DNA of 64,000 bases from NCBI RefSeq assembly GCF_030816895.1, contig NZ_JAUSYL010000001.1:2418001-2482000 (forward strand). The letters run 5' to 3'. The translations under genes and the position numbers were made by a program. Positions 48,693 through 56,675 of the stretch are shown here, piece by piece (position 1 is the stretch's first letter; every line of letters starts with the position of its first letter). This DNA comes from Clavibacter sp. B3I6. GTDB lineage: Bacteria; Actinomycetota; Actinomycetes; Actinomycetales; Microbacteriaceae. A model generated the notes under the pieces. It made no database searches. It saw only the letters and a list, made by a program, of their open reading frames with translations, and was not told the DNA's origin.

Positions 48693-51221
48693 ATGCGCAC
48701 GCGGGACCACCAGGGGCACGGTCGGGCCGCCTCGCCGCGCCCGCGTCCGCGGATCCTCCGCGCGCTCGCCGTCGCGGGGCTCGCCGCCGCCGCGCTGGTC
48801 GCCGGCCCGATGCCGGCGACCGCCGCAGCCGCGCCCGCTACCGTCCCCGCCCGCGACCTCCCCGCCGTCCTCGTGCCCGACAGCGGCGCGTACCTCGGCG
48901 CCACCATCGACTGGAGCCGCGACAGCGCCGCCGCGCAGGCCGACCGGCTGGGGGCGCCCGCCGCCGTCTACGCGCACTCCGGATCCGTGCCGATGGCCGA
49001 CGGCGAGATCACCTACCTCCGCCAGTTCGCGCAGCAGGCCGCCGCCGTCGGCGCGATCCCCGTCCTCACCCTCGAGCCGTCGGTGCCGCTCGCCGAGATC
49101 GACGACGACGCGGCCGCCGAGCTCGCGGCGGACGTGCGCACCGTCCTCGGATCCGCCGACGCGCCCGCCTACGTGCGCTTCGCCCCCGACATGAACACGC
49201 CATGGTCGGCGTGGGGCCTGCAGCCGGGCGCCTACCGCGCGGCCTTCGCGGCGGTGGCGGGCGCGGTGCACGCCGAGCTGCCCGGGTCCGCCGTGGTGTG
49301 GTCCCCGAGCTGGGGCGGCTCCTACCCGTTCGGCGCCGACCGGCCCGCGTCCGACGCGGACCTCCGCGCCCTCGACACCTCGGGCGACGGCGTCCTCGAC
49401 CAGACCGACGACCCCTACGGCCCGTACCTGCCGGCCGCCGGGGACGTGGACGTGGTCGGGCTCTCCGTCTTCCACGACGACTCGCCGGAGGGCCGCGTGG
49501 TGATGACGCTCCCCGCCGACGGCGAGCTGGCGGCGCGGCTCGGGCCGACCGAGGTCCCCGCGGAGGGCGCTGCGCCCGACGACTTCGTCGCGCGCTTCTC
49601 CACCCCGGACGCCACGCCGCTCCTCCTCGAGACCGCCGCCCTGACGAGCCCCGCCGCGGAGGCGGGCGGGCCTGCGGCGCTCGACGTGCAGCGGGCGTGG
49701 TGGCGGCAGGTCATGGCGGCCGCCGGCGACGACGCCTACCCGACCCTCGCCGCGGTGCTCTGGACCGATGCGACGACCGCGCGGGACGGCGTGCCGATCC
49801 AGTGGGGCGTGAGCGAGGTCCCCGACGTCGCCGCGGCCTTCGCCGCCGACCTCGCGGGCAGCGCCCTCATCCCCGGTCCCGTCCTCGATCCCGTCGCCGC
49901 GTCCGCCGCCGCCTCGGGGCCGGGCGTCATCCCGCCGGGGTGGAGCGTCGCCGTCGCCGTGCTGGTGCTCCTCGTCGCGGCGGCCCTGTACGTCCTCGCG
50001 ACGCGGCCCCGGATCCGCGCGCGCCTCGCGTACGCGGAGCCCGGCCGCCGCGACCTCCGCATCGACACGATGCGCGGCATCGCCATCGTGTTCGTCGTCG
50101 TCAACCACGTGGGCCTCGTCTCGGCCTTCCAGACCATCACGCAGGAGGGCGTGGGCGTCGTCTCCGGCGCCGAGCTGTTCGTGCTGCTGTCGGGGGTCGT
50201 GCTCGGCCTCGTGCACCGGCCCGCGATCGAGGCGGGCGGCATGCGGGAGGTCGCCGGGCGCACCACGCGCCGCGCGGTGAAGCTCTACGTGACCGCGCTC
50301 GTCGTGGTGCTCGTCGTCTTCCTCCTCAGCCGGATCCCCGGCGTCGACGGCACGGTCGTCACCACCTTCACCGACGAGGGCACGGGCGCGGCCGGCGCGG
50401 GCGCGTCCGGCACCGTCTACGACCTCTACGCGGGGAGCGAGCAGCTGTTCGCGTACCCCGTGTCCCTGCCCGCGGTGATCGACCTCCTGCTGCTGCGGGT
50501 CGGGCCGTGGCAGTTCAACATCATGGGCCTCTACGTGGTGCTCCTCGCGGTGTCGCCGCTGATCCTCCTGCTCCTCGCCCGCCGCCGGTGGCCGCTCGTG
50601 CTCGCGGGGAGCGTCGCGCTGCACATCGTGGGCGCCGTCGCCCCCACGCGCCTGCTGCCGTCCCAGTTCGAGGACTCGTTCCCGCTGCTGTCCTGGCAGC
50701 TGCTCTTCGTGGTCGGGATGGTCGCGGGGTACCACCGCCGGAGCATCCTCGCGTGGTGGTCGTCGCGCGCCGGCCGCGTGGTCCTGCCCGCGTGCGTGCT
50801 GCTCGCCGTGCTCCTCGGGCTGTTCGCGTGGAGCAACCCGTACCTCGCGGATCCGCTCGACGTGCGGCTCTCGCTCCTGCCGGACGCCACGTACCAGCAG
50901 GTCTACGACGCGTGGTTCCAGCGCACGCGGGTCGAGCCCGGGCGGCTCCTCGACGTGCTGCTGGTGGTGGTCGTGGGCTACGCGGCGCTCACCGCGTTCT
51001 GGCGGCCGATCCACCGGGCGCTCGGCTGGTTCCTCGTGCCGCTCGGGCAGGCGACGCTCTACGTCTTCATCATGCACGTGCTCCTGGCCCTGGTCGCCGC
51101 GAACATCCCGGGCCTCGCGTCCTCGGGGGTGGTGGTCGGCACGCTCGCCTACGTGGTGATCCTGGGGCTCCTCTGGCTGATGGTGCGCACCCGGTTCCTG
51201 TTCCGCCTCGTGCCGCGCTGA
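48693..51221 (+). CDS. GH26-like domain fused to OpgC-type membrane acyltransferase
   Basis: An 842-residue two-part protein. A signal peptide (about 1-45) is followed by an extracytoplasmic domain resembling GH26 beta-mannanase folds: YLGATIDWSRDS, VPVLTLEPSVPL-like strand, YVRFAPDMNTPWSAWG, and LLLETAALTS. In GH26 the acid/base is the Glu of an HEMN-like motif; here the position is Asp166 (PDMN), while Glu313 fits the nucleophile site. From about residue 453 the OpgC domain starts (RDLRIDTMRGIAIVFVVVNHVGLV) with about ten helices and an HxxL-type end. OpgC enzymes succinylate or otherwise acylate periplasmic glucans. The fused enzyme might modify a mannan- or glucan-like surface polysaccharide. 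Confidence 0.85.
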   Translation: MRTRDHQGHGRAASPRPRPRILRALAVAGLAAAALVAGPMPATAAAAPATVPARDLPAVLVPDSGAYLGATIDWSRDSAAAQADRLGAPAAVYAHSGSVPMADGEITYLRQFAQQAAAVGAIPVLTLEPSVPLAEIDDDAAAELAADVRTVLGSADAPAYVRFAPDMNTPWSAWGLQPGAYRAAFAAVAGAVHAELPGSAVVWSPSWGGSYPFGADRPASDADLRALDTSGDGVLDQTDDPYGPYLPAAGDVDVVGLSVFHDDSPEGRVVMTLPADGELAARLGPTEVPAEGAAPDDFVARFSTPDATPLLLETAALTSPAAEAGGPAALDVQRAWWRQVMAAAGDDAYPTLAAVLWTDATTARDGVPIQWGVSEVPDVAAAFAADLAGSALIPGPVLDPVAASAAASGPGVIPPGWSVAVAVLVLLVAAALYVLATRPRIRARLAYAEPGRRDLRIDTMRGIAIVFVVVNHVGLVSAFQTITQEGVGVVSGAELFVLLSGVVLGLVHRPAIEAGGMREVAGRTTRRAVKLYVTALVVVLVVFLLSRIPGVDGTVVTTFTDEGTGAAGAGASGTVYDLYAGSEQLFAYPVSLPAVIDLLLLRVGPWQFNIMGLYVVLLAVSPLILLLLARRRWPLVLAGSVALHIVGAVAPTRLLPSQFEDSFPLLSWQLLFVVGMVAGYHRRSILAWWSSRAGRVVLPACVLLAVLLGLFAWSNPYLADPLDVRLSLLPDATYQQVYDAWFQRTRVEPGRLLDVLLVVVVGYAALTAFWRPIHRALGWFLVPLGQATLYVFIMHVLLALVAANIPGLASSGVVVGTLAYVVILGLLWLMVRTRFLFRLVPR

Positions 51222-51389
51222 CCGGCGGGGAGACGGGTCCTCGCGGCGCCCCACGGGATTCCCCAGCATGGGAGACTGAGCGCGAACGGGGTGCGGGACG
51301 ACGGGCGGACGCGTGCGAGGGGCACGCGGGGACGCCCACCCGCCGACCGACCGGATCCGGTCGGCCCGACCGCGACAGGGGGAGAGCTG

Positions 51390-51725
51390 ATGGCATTCAC
51401 GACGACCACCGCGATCGTCGACGAGACGACGGTGGTGACGCCGGACGGGATGCTCAACATGGCATCCGCGCCCGAGCTGCGACGCGCGATCGAGGAGGCC
51501 GTGATCGACGGCCCCGCCCGCGTGGTGGTGGACCTCTCCTCCGTCCCCTTCATCGACTCGTCCGGCCTGGGCGCGCTCATCGGCTGCCTGAAGGTCGCCC
51601 GCGACCGCGGCGGCGACCTCCGCATCGCGGCGCCCGGCGCGCAGGTGTCGATGGTGCTCAAGCTCTCCAACCTCGACCGCGTCCTCCTCTCCTCCCCGAC
51701 CCCCGAGGCGGCCTACCGTGACTGA
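51390..51725 (+). CDS. STAS-domain anti-sigma factor antagonist
   Basis: A 111-residue STAS protein. VVDLSSVPFIDSSGLGALIGCLKVARDRGG holds the conserved phosphorylatable Ser in the DSSGLGAL loop. It is the RsbV/SpoIIAA-like member of a partner-switching module. ATG 51390 has GGGGGAGAG before it. Its end overlaps the kinase gene by eight bases. Confidence 0.9.
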   Translation: MAFTTTTAIVDETTVVTPDGMLNMASAPELRRAIEEAVIDGPARVVVDLSSVPFIDSSGLGALIGCLKVARDRGGDLRIAAPGAQVSMVLKLSNLDRVLLSSPTPEAAYRD

Positions 51726-52140
51726 GACCACGCGGACCATGACCCTCCAGGCGCCGCCGGACGACGTCGACGCCGTGCACGAGCTCGTCGCCCGGCTCTG
51801 GGACGACCGCCCCGACGTCAGCGACCTCGACCGCATGGCGTTCGAGACCGCCCTGGTGGAGCTCGCCTCCAACGTGATCGAGCACGCCGACAGCGGCGAG
51901 GGCGTCTCCTGCGTGGTCAGCGTCACGGTCGACGACGGCACCATGAGCGCCAGGCTCCGCGACGGCGCCGAGCCCGGTGACTTCCGCCTCGCCCCGCGCG
52001 AGATGCCGGGCGTCGACGCCGAGTCGGGCCGCGGGCTCGCCATGGTGCAGCTCCTCTGCGACGAGCTCACCTACGAGCGGGTGGGTGACGAGAACGTGTG
52101 GAGCGTGCGCCGGACCCGGATCGAGCCCGAGGCGAGCTGA
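51718..52140 (+). CDS. RsbW-like serine kinase / anti-sigma factor
   Basis: A 140-residue HATPase_c kinase. The N box is FETALVELASNVIEHADSG, and the G2-like motif GRGLAMVQLLCDEL is present. It would phosphorylate the STAS protein and sequester a sigma factor or another target. GTG 51718 overlaps the STAS gene; TGATG couples it to the phosphatase. No sigma factor gene is beside it. Confidence 0.88.
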   Translation: MTETTRTMTLQAPPDDVDAVHELVARLWDDRPDVSDLDRMAFETALVELASNVIEHADSGEGVSCVVSVTVDDGTMSARLRDGAEPGDFRLAPREMPGVDAESGRGLAMVQLLCDELTYERVGDENVWSVRRTRIEPEAS

Positions 52141-53468
52141 TGACCGCCTCCTCGTCGGTGCCCGCCTGGAGATCCCGCACCACCTGGCTGCTCGCCGCGG
52201 ACGACGACGCCCCGGCGATCGACCTGGGCTCGGCCGGCAGCTCGACGACGATGGGCCCGTCCGCCCTGCTCAAGCAGGGGCCGATGGTGGTGCTGTACGC
52301 CGCGGCGCTCCTGATGGGGCTCGTGGTGCCGTCGCTGGCCGTCGCCGACCCGGGCGCGCTGCTCGCCTCCGCGGGCCTCCTCGCGGTGGCCACCCTGCTG
52401 GCGGCGCTCGTCACGGTCCGGCCGGACCTCGCCCGCCTCACGAACCTCGTGCCCGTGCTCGACTTCGCGGTCGTGGCCGTCCTGCGCCTCGCGACGGGCG
52501 AGAACGCGTCCATCTACGGGTCGCTCCTCGTGCTGCCCGTGGTGTGGCTCGGCGCGAACCGCGGGCGCTGGCACATCCTCACGGTCTTCGTCGGCGTCTA
52601 CCTGACCCTCGCCCTGCCCGGGCTGCTGCACCTGCGGGGGCAGAACGAGAACGAGCTCTGGCGCGGGCTCTACAGCGCGCTCGCGTTCGCGTTCGCGGCC
52701 TTCGTGGTCAACGAGCTGTCGCGCCTCGCGCGGCGGAGCCTCGACGCCGCCCGGGACCGCGAGCGGGCGTCGGAGGAGGAGCTGGCGCGGGCGTCGGCGG
52801 TGCAGCAGGCGCTGCTGCCCAAGACGTCGGTGCCGCTGCCCGGCTACCAGGTGGCCGGGGCGTGCCTCCCCTCCAAGTCCGTCGGCGGCGACTTCTTCGA
52901 CTGGTACCCGGTGAAGGAAGGGCTCGCCTTCACGCTGGGCGACGTGATGGGCAAGGGCGTCGGCGCCGGCATCATCGCGGCGACCGCGCGCGCCGTGGTC
53001 CGGAGCGCCAAGAACGTGCCGGATCCGGTGGCCGCCATCGAGCGCACCGCCGACTGCTTCACGGCGGAGCTCGGCGAGACGAGCACCTTCGCGACGGTCT
53101 TCCACGCGCGCGTCCGGGCCGAGGACGACACCGTCCTGTTCGCCGACGCGGGCCACGGCCTCTCGGCGCTGGTCCGGGCGGACGGATCCTGGGAGCGGCT
53201 GGCCTCGAACGACCTCCCCGTGGGCGTCCCCGGCGCCGCCGGCTGGACGACGCACGAGGTGCGGCTCGCGCCGGGCGACCTCATCGTCACCTTCAGCGAC
53301 GGCGTGCTCGACCTCTACGACGGCACCCTCCGCGCGGTCGACCATGTGGTCGAGCTCGCGCGGGCGTCCTCGTCGGCCGAGGACCTCGTGGGGCGGATCA
53401 CGGCGCTCGCCTCCGAGCAGGCGAACCCCGACGACGTGACCGTGCTGGTGCTGCGCCGCGAAGCCTGA
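52140..53468 (+). CDS. Membrane PP2C (SpoIIE/RsbU-type) serine phosphatase
   Basis: A 442-residue phosphatase. Six or so hydrophobic helices (PMVVLYAAALLMGLVVPSLAV to GLYSALAFAFAAFVVNEL) sense something at the membrane. A short coiled-coil RERASEEELARASAVQQALLPK joins to a PP2C domain with SVGGDFFDWYPV, FTLGDVMGKGVGAGI, FADAGHGLSAL and FSDGVLDLY, the metal-binding Asp and Gly residues. It would dephosphorylate the STAS antagonist. ATG 52140 overlaps the kinase stop. Confidence 0.9.
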   Translation: MTASSSVPAWRSRTTWLLAADDDAPAIDLGSAGSSTTMGPSALLKQGPMVVLYAAALLMGLVVPSLAVADPGALLASAGLLAVATLLAALVTVRPDLARLTNLVPVLDFAVVAVLRLATGENASIYGSLLVLPVVWLGANRGRWHILTVFVGVYLTLALPGLLHLRGQNENELWRGLYSALAFAFAAFVVNELSRLARRSLDAARDRERASEEELARASAVQQALLPKTSVPLPGYQVAGACLPSKSVGGDFFDWYPVKEGLAFTLGDVMGKGVGAGIIAATARAVVRSAKNVPDPVAAIERTADCFTAELGETSTFATVFHARVRAEDDTVLFADAGHGLSALVRADGSWERLASNDLPVGVPGAAGWTTHEVRLAPGDLIVTFSDGVLDLYDGTLRAVDHVVELARASSSAEDLVGRITALASEQANPDDVTVLVLRREA

Positions 53469-53507
53469 CGGCACGCCCGGCACGGGTCCGCGCGCAGGGC
53501 CGCCACC

Positions 53508-53513
53508 TAGACT
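53508..53513 (+). promoter_or_regulatory. -10 box TAGACT of the GAF-PP2C gene
   Basis: TAGACT lies 57 bases before ATG 53570, so this second phosphatase has its own promoter, separate from the STAS/kinase/PP2C unit. Confidence 0.4.
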
Positions 53514-53569
53514 CGGCCGCAGGCGCCGCGGTCCGGGGGATCGGCCGTCGACGGACTCAGGGGGATCGG

Positions 53570-54808
53570 ATGGCCATGCAGGAACCCGTCGCGCGCTCGG
53601 GCGGATCGGATCCGGCGGGCCGGCCCACGGGCGTCCGCACCGGCGTGGACGAGCAGGCGCGGCTGCGTGCCGTGCAGTCCCTCCGGCTGGTGGGATCCAC
53701 CGCGGAGGAGCGCTTCGACCGGGTGACCCGGCTGGCGCGCGAGCTGTTCGACGTGCCCGTCGCGGAGATCAATCTCCTCAGCGAGGCCGAGCAGTTCACC
53801 AAGTCGCCGCAGCCCGCGGGCGTCTCCCTGATCTCGGACCGCGCGCAGTCGTTCTGCGACATCACCATCCGCTCGCCGGAGATCCTCGTGGTGCCGGACG
53901 CGACGAAGGACGAGCGCTTCGCGCACCGGACCACCGTGACCGGCCCCCGCCACATCCGCTTCTACGCGGGACGCCCGCTCGTGTCCGGCGGCCAGGCGGT
54001 CGGCACGCTCTGCCTCGTGGACACGGAGCCGCGCGAGCTCCGGCCCGCGCAGGAGAAGCTCCTCGACGAGATGGGCGCCTGGGTCGAGCGCGAGCTCCGC
54101 GACAGCGCCGACGAGGAGGTCGCCGGGGAGGTGCAGCGGCGCCTGCTGCCCGTCGACCGGCCGCTGTGGCCGGACTACGACCTGGCGGGGATCAGCATCC
54201 CGTCCCGCGGCGTCGGCGGCGACTTCTACGCGTGGGGCGAGGACGTCGACGGCCTGCACGTGACCGTGGCCGACGTCATGGGCAAGGGCGCGGGCGCGGC
54301 GATCCTCGCGAGCGCCGTCCGCTCCGGGTTCCAGGCGCACCGCGGGCCCGACGTCGAGGGCACCGTCACCGCGGTGCAGGCGCAGCTCCAGCCCGACCTC
54401 GACGCGACCGAGACCTTCGCGACGTTCCTGCACTGCCGCATCGACGGATCCACGGGCCGCTTCGCGTACGCCGACGGCGGCCACGGCCTCACCGTGCTGC
54501 TCCGCGCCGACGGCACGCACGAGACGCTGCCGGCGCTCGGCCTGCCGCTCGGCGTCGTGCCGGACGCCACCTGGTCGGCGGGCCGCGGCGTGCTCCGCGC
54601 CGGGGACCGCCTCCTCGCCTTCACCGACGGCGCGCTCGACCTCTTCGACGGATCGCTCGACAGCGTGGCGCCGCTCGTGGAGCTCGTGCGCTCGGCGTCC
54701 GACGCCGCCGAGACGGTGCGCCGCATCGCCGACGCCACGGCGGACGCGGCGGCGCGCGGGCTGCTCAGCGACGACGTGTCGGCGGTGTGCGTGCGGCACG
54801 CGGACTGA
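53570..54808 (+). CDS. GAF-PP2C serine phosphatase
   Basis: A 412-residue soluble phosphatase. A GAF domain (about 30-185; FDRVTRLARELFDVPVAEINLLSEAEQF, SFCDITIRSPEILVVPDATKDERFAHRTTVTGPRHIRFYAGRPLVS) is followed by VQRRLLPV and the PP2C domain GVGGDFYAWGED, VTVADVMGKGAGAAIL, YADGGHGLTVL and AFTDGALDLFDG. The GAF part resembles diguanylate- and light-linked sensory GAFs. It probably provides a second, cytoplasmic input to the partner-switching module just upstream. ATG 53570 is used; ATG 53576 is possible. Confidence 0.9.
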   Translation: MAMQEPVARSGGSDPAGRPTGVRTGVDEQARLRAVQSLRLVGSTAEERFDRVTRLARELFDVPVAEINLLSEAEQFTKSPQPAGVSLISDRAQSFCDITIRSPEILVVPDATKDERFAHRTTVTGPRHIRFYAGRPLVSGGQAVGTLCLVDTEPRELRPAQEKLLDEMGAWVERELRDSADEEVAGEVQRRLLPVDRPLWPDYDLAGISIPSRGVGGDFYAWGEDVDGLHVTVADVMGKGAGAAILASAVRSGFQAHRGPDVEGTVTAVQAQLQPDLDATETFATFLHCRIDGSTGRFAYADGGHGLTVLLRADGTHETLPALGLPLGVVPDATWSAGRGVLRAGDRLLAFTDGALDLFDGSLDSVAPLVELVRSASDAAETVRRIADATADAAARGLLSDDVSAVCVRHAD

Positions 54809-54862
54809 TCCGCGGCGCGACCGGCCGGAGGACCGCGGCGGCGGGGGCGACCGGAGTCGGGC

Positions 54863-55420
54863 TCAGCGTGCGGCGGGCTCCGCGGCGGGATCCACCGCGT
54901 CCGCGCCCGTCGTGCCGTCGTCGTCCGCCCGCGCGTACTCGGATCCCGAGCGCGTGCGGAGGAGCAGCCCGGCGTCCACGAGGTGGCGGCGCAGCAGCGC
55001 GTGGTCGTCGGCGTACGGCGCCAGCCGCTCCGTGAGGGCGCGCTCGTCGAGCACCTCGTCGGGCTCCAGGACGCGGGCGGCCACGTGCCGGAGCAGCGCG
55101 TCGAGGTCCGCGGGACCCGCGGGCCACTGCGCGATGCGGCCGTCGCGGAGGAACCGCTCGACGCCCTGGGCGGGCGGCGTCGCGGGCTGCTGGGCGAGGA
55201 TCGCGCGGAACACGGCGTCGGGCGCGGTCGCCGTGCCGTCCGGGTCGAGCGCCACGAGGCCCGAACCCACGAGGGACGCGCGGGCCTTCCTCCGCTGCGC
55301 GGGCGTGAGCGGCGCGAGGGCGTCGTCGAGTCCGGATCCGAGCACCACGCGCGCGTAGGCCGCCCGCAGCTCGGCGTCGGCGAGCACGCCGGCGAGGCGG
55401 CGGGGGTCGATGCGGTCCAT
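54863..55420 (-). CDS. DUF2087-domain protein
   Basis: A 185-residue protein. The N-terminal half (DPRRLAGVLADAELRAAYARVVLGSG) is a winged-helix-like region, and the C-terminal part is DUF2087: RFLRDGRIAQWPAGPADLDALLRHVAARVLEPDEVLDERALTERLAPYADDHALLRRHLVDAGLLLRTRSGSEYAR. DUF2087 proteins are often linked to transcription control, but the role is not known. ATG 55420. It is convergent with the GAF-PP2C gene. Confidence 0.82.
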   Translation of the reverse strand: MDRIDPRRLAGVLADAELRAAYARVVLGSGLDDALAPLTPAQRRKARASLVGSGLVALDPDGTATAPDAVFRAILAQQPATPPAQGVERFLRDGRIAQWPAGPADLDALLRHVAARVLEPDEVLDERALTERLAPYADDHALLRRHLVDAGLLLRTRSGSEYARADDDGTTGADAVDPAAEPAAR

Positions 55421-55526
55421 GGATCCAGCCTCGCATCCGCATGAGGGGGATGTCGCGCGCGCCGGATCGGAGCATGGTGGAGGTGCGTCCCGATCGGGGC
55501 GTTCCGCAGACGAAGAGGAGAACGGC

Positions 55527-55700
55527 ATGGCAGATCTCGGAGACAAGGCCAAGGGACTCATCGACAGCGACAAGGGCGAGAAGGCGACGGACGGGGCCAT
55601 CGACAAGGGCCAGGACGCCGCCAGCAAGGCGACCGGCGGCAAGTCCGACGGCGCCGCGGAGAAGGCCGGCGACGTCGCCGACCAGAAGCTCGGCCAGTAG
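55527..55700 (+). CDS. MT0933-type antitoxin-like small protein
   Basis: A 57-residue charged, helical protein: MADLGDKAKGLIDSDKGEKATDGAIDKGQDAASKATGGKSDGAAEKAGDVADQKLGQ-like composition rich in Lys, Asp, Ala and Gly. It matches the MT0933/Rv0909-like antitoxin family, which in Mycobacterium pairs with a toxin. No toxin gene is adjacent, and a 16-bp terminator follows, so a stress-protein role is as likely. GAAGAGGAGAAC precedes ATG 55527. Confidence 0.78.
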   Translation: MADLGDKAKGLIDSDKGEKATDGAIDKGQDAASKATGGKSDGAAEKAGDVADQKLGQ

Positions 55701-55717
55701 TCCCGCACATCGAATCC

Positions 55718-55754
55718 GCACCGCCCGGTCCTCCGCTGGAGGGCCGGGCGGTGC
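55718..55754 (+). terminator. Hairpin terminator after the antitoxin-like gene
   Basis: GCACCGCCCGG (55718-55728) pairs with the complement at 55744-55754; inside it CCTC and GAGG pair with one G.T between. There is no T-run, typical for this genome. Confidence 0.7.
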
Positions 55755-55815
55755 TGCGTCCAGGCGTCCGCGCCCCCGTCGTCCCGCGTGCCTTCCGTGC
55801 CGCGGGGCCGCCCGG

Positions 55816-55821
55816 TACGGT
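55816..55821 (+). promoter_or_regulatory. -10 box TACGGT of a small protein gene
   Basis: TACGGT ends six bases before ATG 55828, again the leaderless geometry. Confidence 0.45.
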
Positions 55822-55827
55822 CGGCGC

Positions 55828-55980
55828 ATGACCGCCCTCCGCCTCGTCCTCCGTCTCCTCGGCCGTGCCCTGATGCGGATCCTGTACGTGCTCGGGAAGG
55901 GCCGCATGGGGGGCGAAGGGCAGAACCCGGCGAACGGCGACCCGATGGGGTTCCAGAAGCCCACCGAGTACCGCCCCTGA
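55828..55980 (+). CDS. Small protein of unknown function, 50 residues
   Basis: A 50-residue frame. The amphipathic, basic N-terminus LRLVLRLLGRALMRILYVLGKG could lie on the membrane; the rest is GGEGQNPANGDPMGFQKPTEYRP. It is supported by a -10 box six bases before its ATG and by G/C-biased third positions. No family is recognized. Confidence 0.55.
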   Translation: MTALRLVLRLLGRALMRILYVLGKGRMGGEGQNPANGDPMGFQKPTEYRP

Positions 55981-56104
55981 TCCTCGCCCCCTCCCCGACG
56001 TCCCCGCGTGACATCCCTCCCGGGAGCTGTCAACCCCGTCCTCACCGATCCGGCGCGCGCATACCGTCGAGGGGATGGCGGGGACGCCCAGGAGGAGAGG
56101 GACG

Positions 56105-56386
56105 ATGCTGCGGATCGAGGAGCGCCTGGAGGTCGTCGCGCTCTCGGCGACGGAGTGGCGGGTGTGCGACTCGCGCCTGCACGAGAACGACGCGCGGAGG
56201 CTCCGCGGCTACCTGCAGGCGCAGGGCGAGCGGGTCGAGCTGATGCGCATGCAGCCGGTCCCGGGGCTCTGCGACTGGTTCAGCTGCCTCGAGGACGCGC
56301 TGGCCGCGATCGAGGAGGAGCTCCCGGCGGAGGCCGGCGGGCGCGGCGGCGGGCGGCGCGGCGTGCGAGCCGGCGGGCGGGGCTGA
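56105..56386 (+). CDS. Small hypothetical protein
   Basis: A 93-residue protein: LRIEERLEVVALSATEWRVCDSRLHENDARRLRGYLQAQGERVELMRMQPVPGLCDWFSCLEDALAAIEEEL and a Gly/Arg-rich tail. Two cysteines are in the middle. ATG 56105 is preceded by GGAGGAGAGGG; a longer frame from 56075 would start without a ribosome site. Function unknown; compact domains like this are common in actinobacteria. Confidence 0.68.
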   Translation: MLRIEERLEVVALSATEWRVCDSRLHENDARRLRGYLQAQGERVELMRMQPVPGLCDWFSCLEDALAAIEEELPAEAGGRGGGRRGVRAGGRG

Positions 56387-56404
56387 CCCCCGCGGAGCAC
56401 GTGC

Positions 56405-56441
56405 GACGGCCCCCGTCCTCACCAGGAGGACGGGGGCCGTC
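56405..56441. terminator. Bidirectional terminator between convergent genes
   Basis: GACGGCCCCCGTCCTC (56405-56420) pairs perfectly with 56426-56441, 16 bp with a 5-base loop. It sits between the plus-strand gene ending at 56386 and the minus-strand gene ending at 56462, so it can stop both. Confidence 0.8.
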
Positions 56442-56461
56442 GAGGTCGTGCGGGACGCGGA

Positions 56462-56653
56462 TCAGCTCGCGTCGGAGACGGCGGAGTTGATCGCCGTGGG
56501 GGCGTCGTACTCCTTGTCCTCGATCTTCTTGAGGGCGTCGAGCGCGTCGGAGTCGGCGCCCGACTCCTCCGCCTTCTTCACGATCGCGTCCTTGGACGCG
56601 GGGTAGTCGAGGCCGCTGAGGTGCTTCTGGAGCTCGATGGGGTTGATGGCCAT
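56462..56653 (-). CDS. DUF2795 family small protein
   Basis: A 63-residue protein: MAINPIELQKHLSGLDYP followed by ASKDAIVKKAEESGADSDALDALKKIEDKEYDAPTAINSAVSDAS, the known pattern of DUF2795 proteins. These are conserved, probably helical regulators without known function. ATG 56653 follows GAGAGGACATCACC. The frame could start earlier at 56698, but no ribosome site is there. Confidence 0.85.
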   Translation of the reverse strand: MAINPIELQKHLSGLDYPASKDAIVKKAEESGADSDALDALKKIEDKEYDAPTAINSAVSDAS

Positions 56654-56675
56654 GGTGATGTCCTCTCGTCGGTGA

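Noticed and set aside
55527..55700. A toxin-antitoxin pair
   Set aside because: The antitoxin-like protein is followed by a terminator and no toxin-like gene is adjacent; the next small genes do not resemble toxins.
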